This document shows, in pieces, positions 44,377 to 52,412 of a stretch of DNA of 64,000 nt. A model generated the notes under the pieces. The model searched no databases. It was given only the letters and a program-made list of their open reading frames with translations, and had not been told where the DNA came from. The translations under genes were made by a program, and so were the position numbers. Source of the stretch: RGIG464 sp045599585 (GTDB lineage Bacteria > Myxococcota_A > Bradymonadia > UBA4248); contig JAZRWH010000069.1 of assembly GCA_045599585.1 (NCBI GenBank), positions 25,481 through 89,480 of the forward strand. Direction: 5' to 3'. The number at the start of each line of letters is the position of its first letter. The first letter of the stretch is position 1.

Positions 44377-45894
44377 ATGTGCAAGAGAGAATTGTTTGAA
44401 TATTTATGTAATGGCAAAAAAGCTGGTGTCGAGTCTGAGCTATTCTTTGGCATGACCTATATGATCGGTTCAGAAGATAAGGTCGAACAGGTGGAAAATG
44501 AGCTTGAGCATATTTTGCAGTCGATCGATTATAAAGTTCATCAGATTTCAATCAAAGAGTTGATTTTGCAGACCGAAGCATATCGGAGTACAGATAATGA
44601 GCACTGCCAATATAAGAGGCTAATGGATGCTGCTAAACAGCTATGTTCAGGAGGTAGCATAGATTCGGCACGTCTCGCTCAAAAAGCCGTTAGTCAAATC
44701 GTTCACAAAAGAGAATCTGAGGGGCATCCTAGAGGACGCAACGCATACATCATCAATGCGATTAAGCGCCCTGAAGAGCTAAAGTTGTTACGCAGAGTAT
44801 ATGGCGATGCATTTTTTCTTATTGGCATATACAAGCCGACGCCTGAGCGCAAAACGTATATGGCGAGAGTCATCGAACACGAGCATTTGTGTGATTGCAA
44901 AGATAACATTGAAAATCTCATCAAACAGGATGCTGGTGATGGTGGTTCAGGAACGAAAGCAAAGAAGGTTTATCACCAATCAGATCTATTTATTGATGGA
45001 AGTCGCAATTCTTCGTCACCTGACACGATTCGGAACGAATTGGAACATTTCGTCAAGCTCATTTTTGGTGCACCAAATATCTCACCAACATTTCATGAAC
45101 ATGCCATGTTTATGGCTTATTGCAATGCGATGCACTCAGCCGATTTGTCGCGTCAGGTTGGTGCCGTCATTTGTAAAGGTGAACAGATCGTTGGGTTGGG
45201 CGCGAATGAATGCACACACGCCGGTGGCGGTCAATACTACACATTGAAAACGGATGCCTGCAGTTATGAAGACGTAGCAGGAGGCAAAGACCACACAAGA
45301 AACGAAAGTGCAAATCGTTCGGTCATCAACGAAATAATCGAAAATGTTGTGAAATTAGGTATAGAAAAAGGCTATATAAATAATGAAAACCGAGAAGCCT
45401 TTTCACAAGACCTTCACCAGTCGAATATCAGTGATATTACCGAGTTTGGGCGCATGATTCATGCCGAGATGGAAGCCATTATGAGCTGTACTCGTAAAGG
45501 CATCGCAACCGAGGGAACTACGCTTTATTGCACCACATTCCCTTGCCACAACTGCGCGAAACATATTATTGATGCCGGAATAAAAGAAGTTTACTTCATT
45601 GAACCTTATCAAAAAAGTCGCGCACTCGAGTTATTTAACGATTCCATGGTCTACTTTTACGAAGATCACGAAAACAAAGTTGTTTTAAGACCATACTTCG
45701 GCGTTTCTGCACGAAGATACATCGACTTTTTCTCGCTCAATCTTGGTCGTGGTGATGATTTAGATAGAACATATACAGATGAACAAAAGAAAGTTCAAAT
45801 CAGAGATAATTTATTGTCTGTCAATTCAAAACCAAGAAAGATCGTTCCTATTGACTTGTATATGAGCATCGAGCATTTAGTCACCATCGATTAG
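44377..45894 (+). CDS. anti-phage dCTP/dCMP deaminase (AvcD/DCD type)
   Basis: 505 residues; ATG with AAGGAG 6 nt upstream. The N-terminal half matches the kinase-like part of the anti-phage deaminases (ELFFGMTYMIGS, PRGRNAYIINAIKRPEELKLLRRVYGD split around FFLIGIY), though a classical Walker Lys is not visible. The C-terminal half is a zinc deaminase: H-A-E in MIHAEMEAIMS and P-C-x-x-C in FPCHNCAKH. Enzymes of this type deaminate dCTP/dCMP after infection and starve phage of nucleotides. In Vibrio the enzyme is held inactive by a small RNA encoded beside it; the 212-bp gap upstream could host one, but I see no direct proof. Confidence 0.93.
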   Translation: MCKRELFEYLCNGKKAGVESELFFGMTYMIGSEDKVEQVENELEHILQSIDYKVHQISIKELILQTEAYRSTDNEHCQYKRLMDAAKQLCSGGSIDSARLAQKAVSQIVHKRESEGHPRGRNAYIINAIKRPEELKLLRRVYGDAFFLIGIYKPTPERKTYMARVIEHEHLCDCKDNIENLIKQDAGDGGSGTKAKKVYHQSDLFIDGSRNSSSPDTIRNELEHFVKLIFGAPNISPTFHEHAMFMAYCNAMHSADLSRQVGAVICKGEQIVGLGANECTHAGGGQYYTLKTDACSYEDVAGGKDHTRNESANRSVINEIIENVVKLGIEKGYINNENREAFSQDLHQSNISDITEFGRMIHAEMEAIMSCTRKGIATEGTTLYCTTFPCHNCAKHIIDAGIKEVYFIEPYQKSRALELFNDSMVYFYEDHENKVVLRPYFGVSARRYIDFFSLNLGRGDDLDRTYTDEQKKVQIRDNLLSVNSKPRKIVPIDLYMSIEHLVTID

Positions 45895-45970
45895 GTGCAA
45901 TTAAAGAATTCTTTGACAATTGACACCGAGTTAACCATATACGTTCTATTGCTAATTCATCATCAACCTA

Positions 45971-45979
45971 CCCCCCCCC
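45971..45979. other. C9 homopolymer tract beside a small gene
   Basis: Nine C ending 3 nt before the Shine-Dalgarno region of the 32-residue gene at 45993. Confidence 0.5.
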
Positions 45980-45992
45980 AATGGAGGCAAAC

Positions 45993-46091
45993 ATGAGTGA
46001 CGCATTACACGAAATTTCTGTTCTGCTGAACGAACTTCAATCGGAGATCGCCAACCTGCGCAGAGTTTTATTGGCCTGTATTGATCATTAA
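45993..46091 (+). CDS. 32-residue small protein, possible coiled coil
   Basis: ATG with GGAGG 5 nt upstream. The product, starting MSDALHEISVLLNELQSEI, has Leu/Ile at heptad positions along the whole length and should form one amphipathic helix. Located 98 nt after the deaminase gene, directly after a C9 tract. It could be an inhibitor or partner of a defence protein, or a leader. Support is the ribosome site plus the helix pattern; no homolog recalled. Confidence 0.45.
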   Translation: MSDALHEISVLLNELQSEIANLRRVLLACIDH

Positions 46092-46447
46092 AAAGAATAT
46101 CAAACCAGTTATTTTTACTCTGAGTAACTCATTATAAAATGGAGATTCCGTGAATGTGGAATACAAGAAGGAGTCTCATGAATGAAGTAACTGCTCAGCT
46201 GCTTGCCCGCGCGCCGATGGCGCGCGGGCAAAAAGGGAGGGGGCGATGACGTCAACCGAGCCCGTCTTGCCTTCGGCTTCGACGGACCCGGTTATTCAAG
46301 TCGGCGCCTTCCAGGCGCGTGAGCACGCAAAGTTCGTACACCAAAGTCATCATAAATGCATCGCGCTCCGAACGCTACGCGTTCATGCGCTCATAATTTA
46401 GTTCGGCTGAGTGGTACCAAATGAACTATTTAAATCTCGCGATGGAT
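46092..46447. other. intergenic region with a strong GC palindrome
   Basis: 46205-46231 is GCCCGCGCGCC, AT, complement. Two overlapping short frames with ribosome-like sequences start at 46178 and 46246 (23 and 51 residues). They run through this palindrome and are not convincing genes. Confidence 0.4.
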
Positions 46448-46518
46448 TGCGTGTTGCAGTGTAATTGGGTAATTTGCACCGCAAATTTGCGGTGCAAATG
46501 AGATATTTTCGCCGCACA

Positions 46519-46566
46519 GGCAATGGACGTGGTTCTCATTACGTTTTGGTATCCGGCAATACATAA
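46519..46566 (+). pseudogene. 3' remnant of a second fic gene
   Basis: Codes GNGRGSHYVLVSGNT and stop, nearly the same as the last 16 codons of the intact Fic gene (nt 47829-47877). It is preceded directly by a copy of the fic upstream region, so the body of the gene was deleted. Confidence 0.8.
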
Positions 46567-46568
46567 TA

Positions 46569-46670
46569 GGGCGGCGCGTATTGACCGAGCTGTAGAGACG
46601 CAAAATTTTGCGTCTCCAGCGAGGGAGAAGTGCCGTCGGCGCGGCGTATGCCGTCAGGCATAGGCGCGCC
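46569..46670. repeat. long-form and short-form hairpin repeats after the fic remnant
   Basis: Long form from 46569, 3 nt after the remnant's stop, with outer stem GGCGGCGC/GTGCCGTC (pairs fully if G.T pairs are allowed) and central palindrome GAGACGCAAAATTTTGCGTCTC; short form at 46638-46670 (TATGCC, loop GTCA, GGCATA). Confidence 0.75.
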
Positions 46671-46794
46671 CAAATCATTGTTGCGGCATTTCAGCAACGC
46701 CAACATTGCGTGTTGCGGTGTCATTTGGTAATTTGCACCGCAAATTTGCGGTGTAAACGAAATATTTTCACCGCACCGGATTTGGGAGAAAATG

Positions 46795-47877
46795 ATGGGA
46801 TGGATTTGGGAAAACGCAGACTGGCCGAAATTCCGATGGAATAGCGCGCAAATTGTCGTTTTGCTTGGAGAGGCACATGAAGCCATAGGCAGACTTGGCG
46901 GGACCATTCGCGCCTTGGGGATGGATGCCGAAAAGCAGGCCATGCTGAGGTCTATGGTGGAAGACGTGATTCGTTCAAGTGAGATCGAAGGCGTAATCCT
47001 TAATGGCGATCAAGTCCGCTCATCGGTTGCATTGCGATTAGGTTTGCCGGATCAGGGAATGCCGCCATCAAGCCATTATATTGAAGGTCTCGTAAACGTC
47101 ATGATTGATGCCTCTCAGAATTGTGATGAACCGCTGACGGAAGCCAGGCTGTTTGAATGGCATGCCGCGCTTTTTCCAAAAAACGGTGGAATGTATCGCT
47201 GCGGTTCAGCCCCTATGCGGATCATTTCCGGCGTGTTTGGGGATGAAACGGTTCATTACGAAGCTCCGCCCTCTGAACGCGTTCCGGAGGAAATGAAACG
47301 TTTTCTTGAATGGCTCCATCAGGCGTTGGACATAGATCCGTTGATCAAGGCAGCCATTGCGTCTTATTGGTTTGTTGCAATCCACCCATTCAGCGATGGA
47401 AACGGCCGATTGTCGCGAACAATTATGGATATGATGCAGGCGCGTTGTGATCGGTTTCATCAGCGTCTGTATAGCATGTCGGCTGAAATAGAAAACCGCA
47501 GATCGAGCTATTATCAGGTTCTAGCAACAACCTCGTGCGGCGATTTGGATATTACGCATTGGCTTGAATGGTATCTGAATTGTCTGCTGAGTGCCATACA
47601 TACCTCGGAACACGAAATTGAAAAAGCCTTAGTCAAAGCGAATTTCTGGAAAAAGTATGAATCCGTCGCATTCTGTGATCGGCATCGAAAAGTCCTAAAT
47701 CGCTTTATCGAAGGTTTTGAAGGCAAGTTGACGACATCGAAATATGCAAAACTCGCTAAATGTTCTAACGACACGGCTTTGCGTGATTTGCAGTTTCTTT
47801 GCAAAGAAGGCGTTTTGCGCGTCGAAGGCAACGGACGTGGTTCTCATTACGTTTTGGTATCCGGCAAAATATTATAA
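46795..47877 (+). CDS. Fic-family AMP-transferase with N-terminal inhibitory motif and C-terminal winged helix
   Basis: 360 residues from the second of two adjacent ATGs (GGGAG 6 nt upstream). The DUF4172-like N-terminus starts WIWENADWPKF. S61-S-E-I-E65-G66 is the class II inhibitory helix motif, whose Glu blocks the active site. The Fic motif HPFSDGNGR (197-205) is complete, so the enzyme should transfer AMP (or another nucleotide) to a target hydroxyl. The last ~60 residues (TSKYAKLAKCSNDTALRDL) look like a winged helix-turn-helix, suggesting it binds DNA, perhaps its own operator: the palindrome in the ~70-bp upstream repeat. Confidence 0.93.
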   Translation: MGWIWENADWPKFRWNSAQIVVLLGEAHEAIGRLGGTIRALGMDAEKQAMLRSMVEDVIRSSEIEGVILNGDQVRSSVALRLGLPDQGMPPSSHYIEGLVNVMIDASQNCDEPLTEARLFEWHAALFPKNGGMYRCGSAPMRIISGVFGDETVHYEAPPSERVPEEMKRFLEWLHQALDIDPLIKAAIASYWFVAIHPFSDGNGRLSRTIMDMMQARCDRFHQRLYSMSAEIENRRSSYYQVLATTSCGDLDITHWLEWYLNCLLSAIHTSEHEIEKALVKANFWKKYESVAFCDRHRKVLNRFIEGFEGKLTTSKYAKLAKCSNDTALRDLQFLCKEGVLRVEGNGRGSHYVLVSGKIL

Positions 47878-47880
47878 AAT

Positions 47881-47945
47881 GGCGACGCGTATTGACCGAG
47901 CTGTAGAGACGCAAAATTTTGCGTCTCCAGCGAGGGAGAAGCGCC
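47881..47945. repeat. long-form hairpin repeat after fic
   Basis: Starts 4 nt after the fic stop. Same middle as the copy at 46569; outer stem is GGCG-type with a mismatch. It is followed by the ~110-bp leader shared by both AAA/nuclease genes. Confidence 0.8.
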
Positions 47946-48076
47946 CCATATAACCAATTGTTTAGCCAACACGCATAATACAATAATTTCGTCAAAACAC
48001 GCTCAATTATGCTAAATGTAGCCATATAAGCCGCATTTAAATGTGCATCACAGCGGCTATACGAGGAGGCACGACG

Positions 48077-49771
48077 ATGGCTGAGAAAAAACTAAGACCG
48101 GGCGGATTGCTTGAGTTCTACCCCGAATTTAAAGACAACCATGCATATTACGTCGACAAAACGATGTTTATAGCACAGGTGTTGACAAATACGAGTAAAG
48201 TTCAGCTCTACACGCGTCCGCGCCGTTTTGGCAAAACGCTTTCGCTCACGACGCTTCACACGTTCCTCGCCTTTCACGATTATTTGGGTATGCCGTTTGA
48301 CCCCAAACCCTATTTTGAAGGCCGAAAGGTCATGGATTGCGACGACGAAATTTTGTCGCGCATGGGCAAACATCCCGTCATCTTTATGTCGCTTAAAGAA
48401 TGTTGCAAGCCGACGTTTGAAGAGAGTTTGCTGAAATATGCCGACGCGATTGCCTATTGCTGCCAGTGCTTCCGCCAATTGGTTAAATCAAGTAAATTCG
48501 AACAAGATCAACGCGACGCATTCATGCGTTTGGTGCTTGAAACAGCGAGCAAAAACGAGCTTGAAAAATCGATTCGTCTGCTTTCCGAATTTATTACGAT
48601 TGAATATGGCGTCAAACCGTATATCCTCATCGATGAATACGATGTCCCGCTACAGACGGCATATCACTACGGCTATTACGACGAAATGGTGTCGTTCATT
48701 CGTTCACTGTTTAGCAATGGCCTTAAAACCAATCCCAACTTTGAAAAAGCCGTGCTGACAGGTTGCATGCGCGTTTCAAAAGAATCTATTTTTACGGGAT
48801 TTAACAATTTACGCGTCTATTCAATTGATTCCGAGATGGACAATGAATACTTTGGTTTCACGCCGGATGAAGTCAAAGAAATGCTCAATTATTATGACCT
48901 ATCTGACCATTATGCAGCGATTCAGAATTGGTACGATAGTTATCAATTTGGTTCGAGGCATGTTTACAATCCGTTCAGTCTGGTTCAGTGTGTCGATAAT
49001 CTCACGTTAAATGACTCGAGGGCCATTCGTTGCTACTGGACTAATTCGAGCAGTAACGATGTCATTCGCGATATGGTCGTTGAGCATCCAGAGTGTCGCG
49101 ATGATATCGAAAAATTGTTAAAAGGCGAGTCGATTTATAAACCGATTCATGAATCGATGACGTTCCGAGATATGCGTTCGTATCAGGATAATATCTGGAC
49201 GCTGTTATATTATACTGGTTATGTCAAAAGTCTGTCGCGCCGACAAGTCGGTGATGACTGGATTCATGAAATCAAACTCGTCAATAAAGAAATACACGCA
49301 ATCTTTCCGCAATATCTTCGTCTAGCATTTAGTTATGCCGTACAAAAGCAGGATCTTTCTGCATTCTATCAATCGATCTGGGATAAAAACGCCGATTATA
49401 TAAAACGATTTGTCAATGATATATTAGCCGTCATGGTGAGTTATTACGATACGCAGGAAATGTTCTACCATGGCATGATGCTCGGTATTTTGTCGAATTT
49501 ATATCAGTACGAAATCAAATCAAATCGCGAAGACGGCAACGGCCGCACCGATATCGTATTGCGCGATATGCGCGACGATCGAGCCGTCGTCTTCGAATTC
49601 AAATGGTCGGATAAATTAAGCGAACTCGAGTCACTTCCTGCCATTGCGCTCAATCAAGTTCGCACCAATAAATACGCCGAATCAATTCATAAAGAAGGCT
49701 ATAAAACAGTTTATGCCGTCGGCGTGGGTTTCTGCAAAAAGACGTGTGAGGTTGCAATCGAAGAGATGTAA
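48077..49771 (+). CDS. AAA-ATPase-like protein with PD-(D/E)XK nuclease domain (copy 2)
   Basis: 564 residues; ATG 48077 with GAGGAGGC upstream, the same context as copy 1. P-loop RPRRFGKT, Walker B ILIDEYDVPL and nuclease motif GRTDIVLRD...VVFEFKW are all kept. It differs from copy 1 mainly in the cassette at nt 48428-48608 (here starting LLKYADAIAYCCQCF, there MNHFKVAVSECLGV), which is unrelated in sequence yet the same length within a residue or so. Scattered changes occur elsewhere. Followed 3 nt after its stop by a long-form hairpin. Confidence 0.92.
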   Translation: MAEKKLRPGGLLEFYPEFKDNHAYYVDKTMFIAQVLTNTSKVQLYTRPRRFGKTLSLTTLHTFLAFHDYLGMPFDPKPYFEGRKVMDCDDEILSRMGKHPVIFMSLKECCKPTFEESLLKYADAIAYCCQCFRQLVKSSKFEQDQRDAFMRLVLETASKNELEKSIRLLSEFITIEYGVKPYILIDEYDVPLQTAYHYGYYDEMVSFIRSLFSNGLKTNPNFEKAVLTGCMRVSKESIFTGFNNLRVYSIDSEMDNEYFGFTPDEVKEMLNYYDLSDHYAAIQNWYDSYQFGSRHVYNPFSLVQCVDNLTLNDSRAIRCYWTNSSSNDVIRDMVVEHPECRDDIEKLLKGESIYKPIHESMTFRDMRSYQDNIWTLLYYTGYVKSLSRRQVGDDWIHEIKLVNKEIHAIFPQYLRLAFSYAVQKQDLSAFYQSIWDKNADYIKRFVNDILAVMVSYYDTQEMFYHGMMLGILSNLYQYEIKSNREDGNGRTDIVLRDMRDDRAVVFEFKWSDKLSELESLPAIALNQVRTNKYAESIHKEGYKTVYAVGVGFCKKTCEVAIEEM

Positions 49772-49773
49772 AA

Positions 49774-49873
49774 GTGGCGCGTATTGACCGAGCGTAGAGA
49801 CGCAAAATTTTGCGTCTCCAGCGAGGGAGAAGCGCCACCAGCGAGCCGTATTCGCAATGCGAATAGGCGCGCC
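49774..49873. repeat. long-form and short-form hairpin repeats after copy 2
   Basis: Long form 49774-49838 with outer stem GTGGCGC/GCGCCAC (compare GGCGGCGC/GCGCCGCC at 35313: both halves changed together). Short form ~49842-49873 (TATTCGC, AAT, GCGAATA). Confidence 0.8.
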
Positions 49874-49948
49874 CAAATCATTGTAGCGACGTAGAGTCCA
49901 TCAATCGGTAAAAATAAATATATATTTATGCTTGATAATGCACCAGAA

Positions 49949-50530
49949 TTACAAAAATCCTTCGCAGGGCCCATGCATCGTCCGACATGGTTTTTGCCCT
50001 TCCCTGCCCCAGGCATCGCCAGCGCCAAGCGCAGGAATTTTTGCTACCGCTCCGTTTGCACTAATTGCCCGAAATTCATTTGTATAAACTTCTATAAATT
50101 GATATTCCGGCATTAAACATAACTGGCGACATTTATTGAGTGGCGATTCAAATTCATAATTTGCATGAAAATGCACAATTCTTTGCTCTCCCACATTCAT
50201 CGTGTGTACTTCGAACGGTTCGCCAAGATGGCACACGGCCATGCAGCCGACATATTCATTAAAAATATCGACATCAGGGAATTCCTCGCGAATAGCCATA
50301 ATCATTTCTTCGATATCTTTTTGCGAAATATGTGTCGAACCGGCGTCGAGTTTTGACATGATTTGCATGTATTTGTAAGAACGCCTTCGTCGAAGCATGC
50401 GCTGAACTTCGGTTGGATTTGTGCGTAGATTCTGTGTCGTTTCTGGTTTTAAAGTTGCGCTCAGACGGTGTTCCTGTTCCTGAGCATTTTGTTGTGTCTG
50501 CTGGTGTTGAAAGAGCATTGGTTTGGGCAT
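49949..50530 (-). CDS. hypothetical protein
   Basis: 193 residues. A weak CAGGTA precedes the ATG. The N-terminus is Gln-rich (LFQHQQTQQNAQEQE). The centre has helices (ISQKDIEEMIMAIREEFPDV) and the strand-like FEVHTMNVGEQRIVHFHANYEF. No family recognised. It lies downstream of two broken genes on the same strand (an AAA+ remnant and a frameshifted gene), so it may be the last intact part of a decaying operon. The final ~35 residues look different in composition and may be a readthrough tail. Confidence 0.5.
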   Translation of the reverse strand: MPKPMLFQHQQTQQNAQEQEHRLSATLKPETTQNLRTNPTEVQRMLRRRRSYKYMQIMSKLDAGSTHISQKDIEEMIMAIREEFPDVDIFNEYVGCMAVCHLGEPFEVHTMNVGEQRIVHFHANYEFESPLNKCRQLCLMPEYQFIEVYTNEFRAISANGAVAKIPALGAGDAWGREGQKPCRTMHGPCEGFL

Positions 50531-50715
50531 GACAGTACCTGTATTATGGACATGGTTATTAGAACAACTCAGTAGTGCCTTCCAGGCACCTTTTTTGGGG
50601 ATTGCTTCACACCGGAGGCGGTCGCCACGCGCCCACCCTGGTTATGCAAGACAACGGCTTCTTGCCGTTTGAAATGTTCTCATTATCAACGGACAGCACA
50701 ATATTGATTGTATAT

Positions 50716-51145
50716 TTATACAAGTATGCGTCGTGTAAGATTATCTTTTTTTTGTGCAATTTCTTCTGACCCTATAGGACGCCCGGATGCTGGAACTGCT
50801 CGAGTTTTGCCACAATTTCGAATGTCTTCTATTTTTTCTGGGCTTGTTTGTGAAAGTGGTACAACATTATTAAAAGCAGAAATAATATTATCTTCGGTGA
50901 GTTCGAACTGATCATTGGCAATCAATCGGTATGCGAGGTCCCGTATGGTTGATTCGAGATAGGCGCCAGTAAAGCCGTCGGTAATTGTAACGACTTTGTC
51001 GGCCACGGGGCCTGAAAAATCAACGCTCAGATATTTGAGCATATATAATTTTAATATATCGAATCGTTCATTTGCATTTGGCAGGTCGATAAAAAAGAGT
51101 TCGTCAAAGCGGCCTCTGCGCGATGATGTGTTTTTGAAGTGCGTT
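50716..51145 (-). pseudogene. C-terminal remnant of an AAA+ ATPase
   Basis: The frame runs from RRGRFDELFFIDLP (the arginine-finger region of FtsH/Vps4-like AAA proteins) through DGFTGAYLESTIRDLAYRL (the helical lid, with the usual GA-x-(L/I) step) to a basic tail. Walker A and B are missing: an in-frame stop and the end of the neighbouring gene lie directly upstream at ~51145-51158. A start at the ATG 51042 could still yield a 108-residue lid fragment. A deletion joined this tail to the gene next to it. Confidence 0.75.
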
Positions 51146-51155
51146 CAGCTCTATA

Positions 51156-51577
51156 TTATTCGTCACCAAACAAATTGGCCAGGCCGCCGAGCAGTTTGAC
51201 TGCACCGACTGCAGTTTTGACGGCATTGTCGCCATTTTCGTTAGAAGAATTCTTAGATGATGCATCAATAGTACCGAGCAGGGTGACCACGGAGCGCTTT
51301 GCTTCCTTCAATTTATCTATATAGGCGGCATGGCCTGTTTCTGTTTCGTTATCGAGTGAAAATATATATATTTAGAGAGTTTTGTGCGCACGATGATGCA
51401 GTGAATATCGTTCATTATTTTATAATGACAAGACTGGATGTCGGCGAGATTAATTGCAGGTCCATTGGGAATGCGTAATTTTCCCTCACCCAGGCGTAGT
51501 TTGCCGACATCAACTTCGGAATAGTCATCGGGAGCTTCCGGATAAAAATGACAGGAAACTGAATATAACTCAGACAT
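51156..51577 (-). pseudogene. small gene out of frame at an (AT)5 tract; possible phase-variable gene
   Basis: From the ATG at 51577 (AGGGA 9 nt upstream) the frame reads MSELYSVSCHFYPEAPDDY to TKLSKYIY and then shifts at the (AT)5 tract. The next frame continues sensibly as FSLDNETETGHAAYIDKLKE to LLGGLANLFGDE and stop at 51156. Removing one AT unit would join both parts into a 139-residue protein. No known family. Either a decayed gene or a reversible switch. Confidence 0.65.
51362..51371. repeat. (AT)5 dinucleotide tract
   Basis: Lies exactly at the frame break of the gene above. Four units would restore the frame; the window has five. Confidence 0.7.
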
Positions 51578-51995
51578 AAAACTCATTCCCTACTTGAACA
51601 TTCTGTTTTACGAGAAAATCGTAGACTGTTAGTTCGGTTTACAAATCACGTTATTATGTACACCCCCAAAATCTTTTACATAAAGTAAAAATTTTTTATC
51701 TGATAAAAAAAAACGCTCGTCAAGACAAAAACGCCGTTTTGCAAAAAAGATGTTTAGATTGCTCTATTACAACGGCGTAAACAGTACTTTTATTATCCGG
51801 TCTGCTTACCCGGCTCAACGCCGGATTACGCAGACCGTGCTCAGCTATTGCCTACGGCAATACGCTTCGCAATCTTTTATTTATCCATGCCATTGAAATC
51901 CAATGCAGCCCCGGCACGTTCTTGACTTTATTTTCAGACTCAACACGGACTTTTGTGTACCGAAAGGTGAGCTGCGTATTTGCGTCAGCAAATAG

Positions 51996-52025
51996 ACGTG
52001 TGAAGTGGTGATTGAAGAAATGTAA
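51996..52025 (+). pseudogene. 3' remnant of a third AAA/PD-(D/E)XK gene
   Basis: Codes TCEVVIEEM and stop, matching the end of copy 2 (TCEVAIEEM). It begins right at the end of a bulged-G hairpin (TATTTGC, GTCA, GCAAATA), so the hairpin marks the truncation point. Confidence 0.75.
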
Positions 52026-52027
52026 AA

Positions 52028-52159
52028 GCGAGGTGTATTTTCCCCAACTAGAGACGTGTTGCGACACGTCTCTAGTTGTGGAAAATAGCCGAGCTCGAAG
52101 GCCGTATTCGCGAAGCGAATAGGCCGACCCTAGGCACGCCGTATCGTAGATAGGCGTGC
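52028..52159. repeat. three hairpin repeats
   Basis: A long copy ~52028-52095 with a different arm (TATTTTCC...GGAAAATA around AGAGACGTG/CACGTCTCT), then two short perfect ones, 52100-52125 (GGCC, G, TATTCGC, GAA, GCGAATA, GGCC) and 52134-52159 (GCACGCC, G, TATC, GTA, GATA, GGCGTGC). Confidence 0.8.
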
Positions 52160-52412
52160 GAAAATTATAATATGAGATTTGTTTGTATGAATTTAAATAA
52201 ATGTTAAGTACAGATGTTAGGTGATGTGATAATGTATATCTTTAAAAAGTAAGATAAGTTTATTTAAACTATCGTTGATTAATTTGTCAATTTTTATCGA
52301 TATTCACTTTTATCTATGGTTAAATTAGTTGTGCGAGCTGCTTTCGAAGCGTCGGAATCGGCAGAAACAAGACGAAACGTTTAGTCAAAGTATGGAAGAT
52401 TTAGGTACATAA

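Larger units (their letters stand above)
46448..46778. repeat. two ~70-bp direct copies of the region upstream of fic
   Basis: 46448-46517 and 46707-46778 both read GTGTTGC-x-GTGT, TTGGTAATTTGCACCGCAAATTTGCGGTG, ATATTTTC-C-GCAC. The inner TTTGCACCGCAAATTTGCGG-type palindrome is a good operator candidate. The first copy leads into a broken fic end, the second into the intact fic gene. Confidence 0.75.
51578..52412. other. intergenic region: hairpin repeats and a gene remnant, no intact gene
   Basis: Contains the remnant at 51996 and the hairpins at ~51843-51865, ~51973-51995 and 52028-52159. 51717-51745 repeats a motif seen near 35157-35190. On the minus strand, TTGACG, 17 nt, GATAAA near 51690-51720 could be the promoter of the frameshifted gene. 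The last ~250 bp before 52413 are AT-rich and hold the next gene's promoter. Confidence 0.5.

Noticed and set aside
46178..46401. Two overlapping short frames (23 and 51 residues) with ribosome-like sequences and an ATGA overlap
   Set aside because: They run through a perfect GC palindrome and low-complexity repeat DNA; the products look random. Kept only as a remark.
46539..46943. 134-residue minus-strand frame across the fic start
   Set aside because: Overlaps the hairpin repeats and the well supported fic start; no sensible domains.
51852..52067. 71-residue minus-strand frame
   Set aside because: Covers the remnant of an AAA/nuclease gene and hairpins on the other strand; no ribosome site.
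35236..52159. Calling the hairpins true integron attC sites
   Set aside because: The expected attC end motifs (GTTRRRY/RYYYAAC) are not seen and no integrase lies in the window; only the general shape is similar, so I keep it as a hypothesis.
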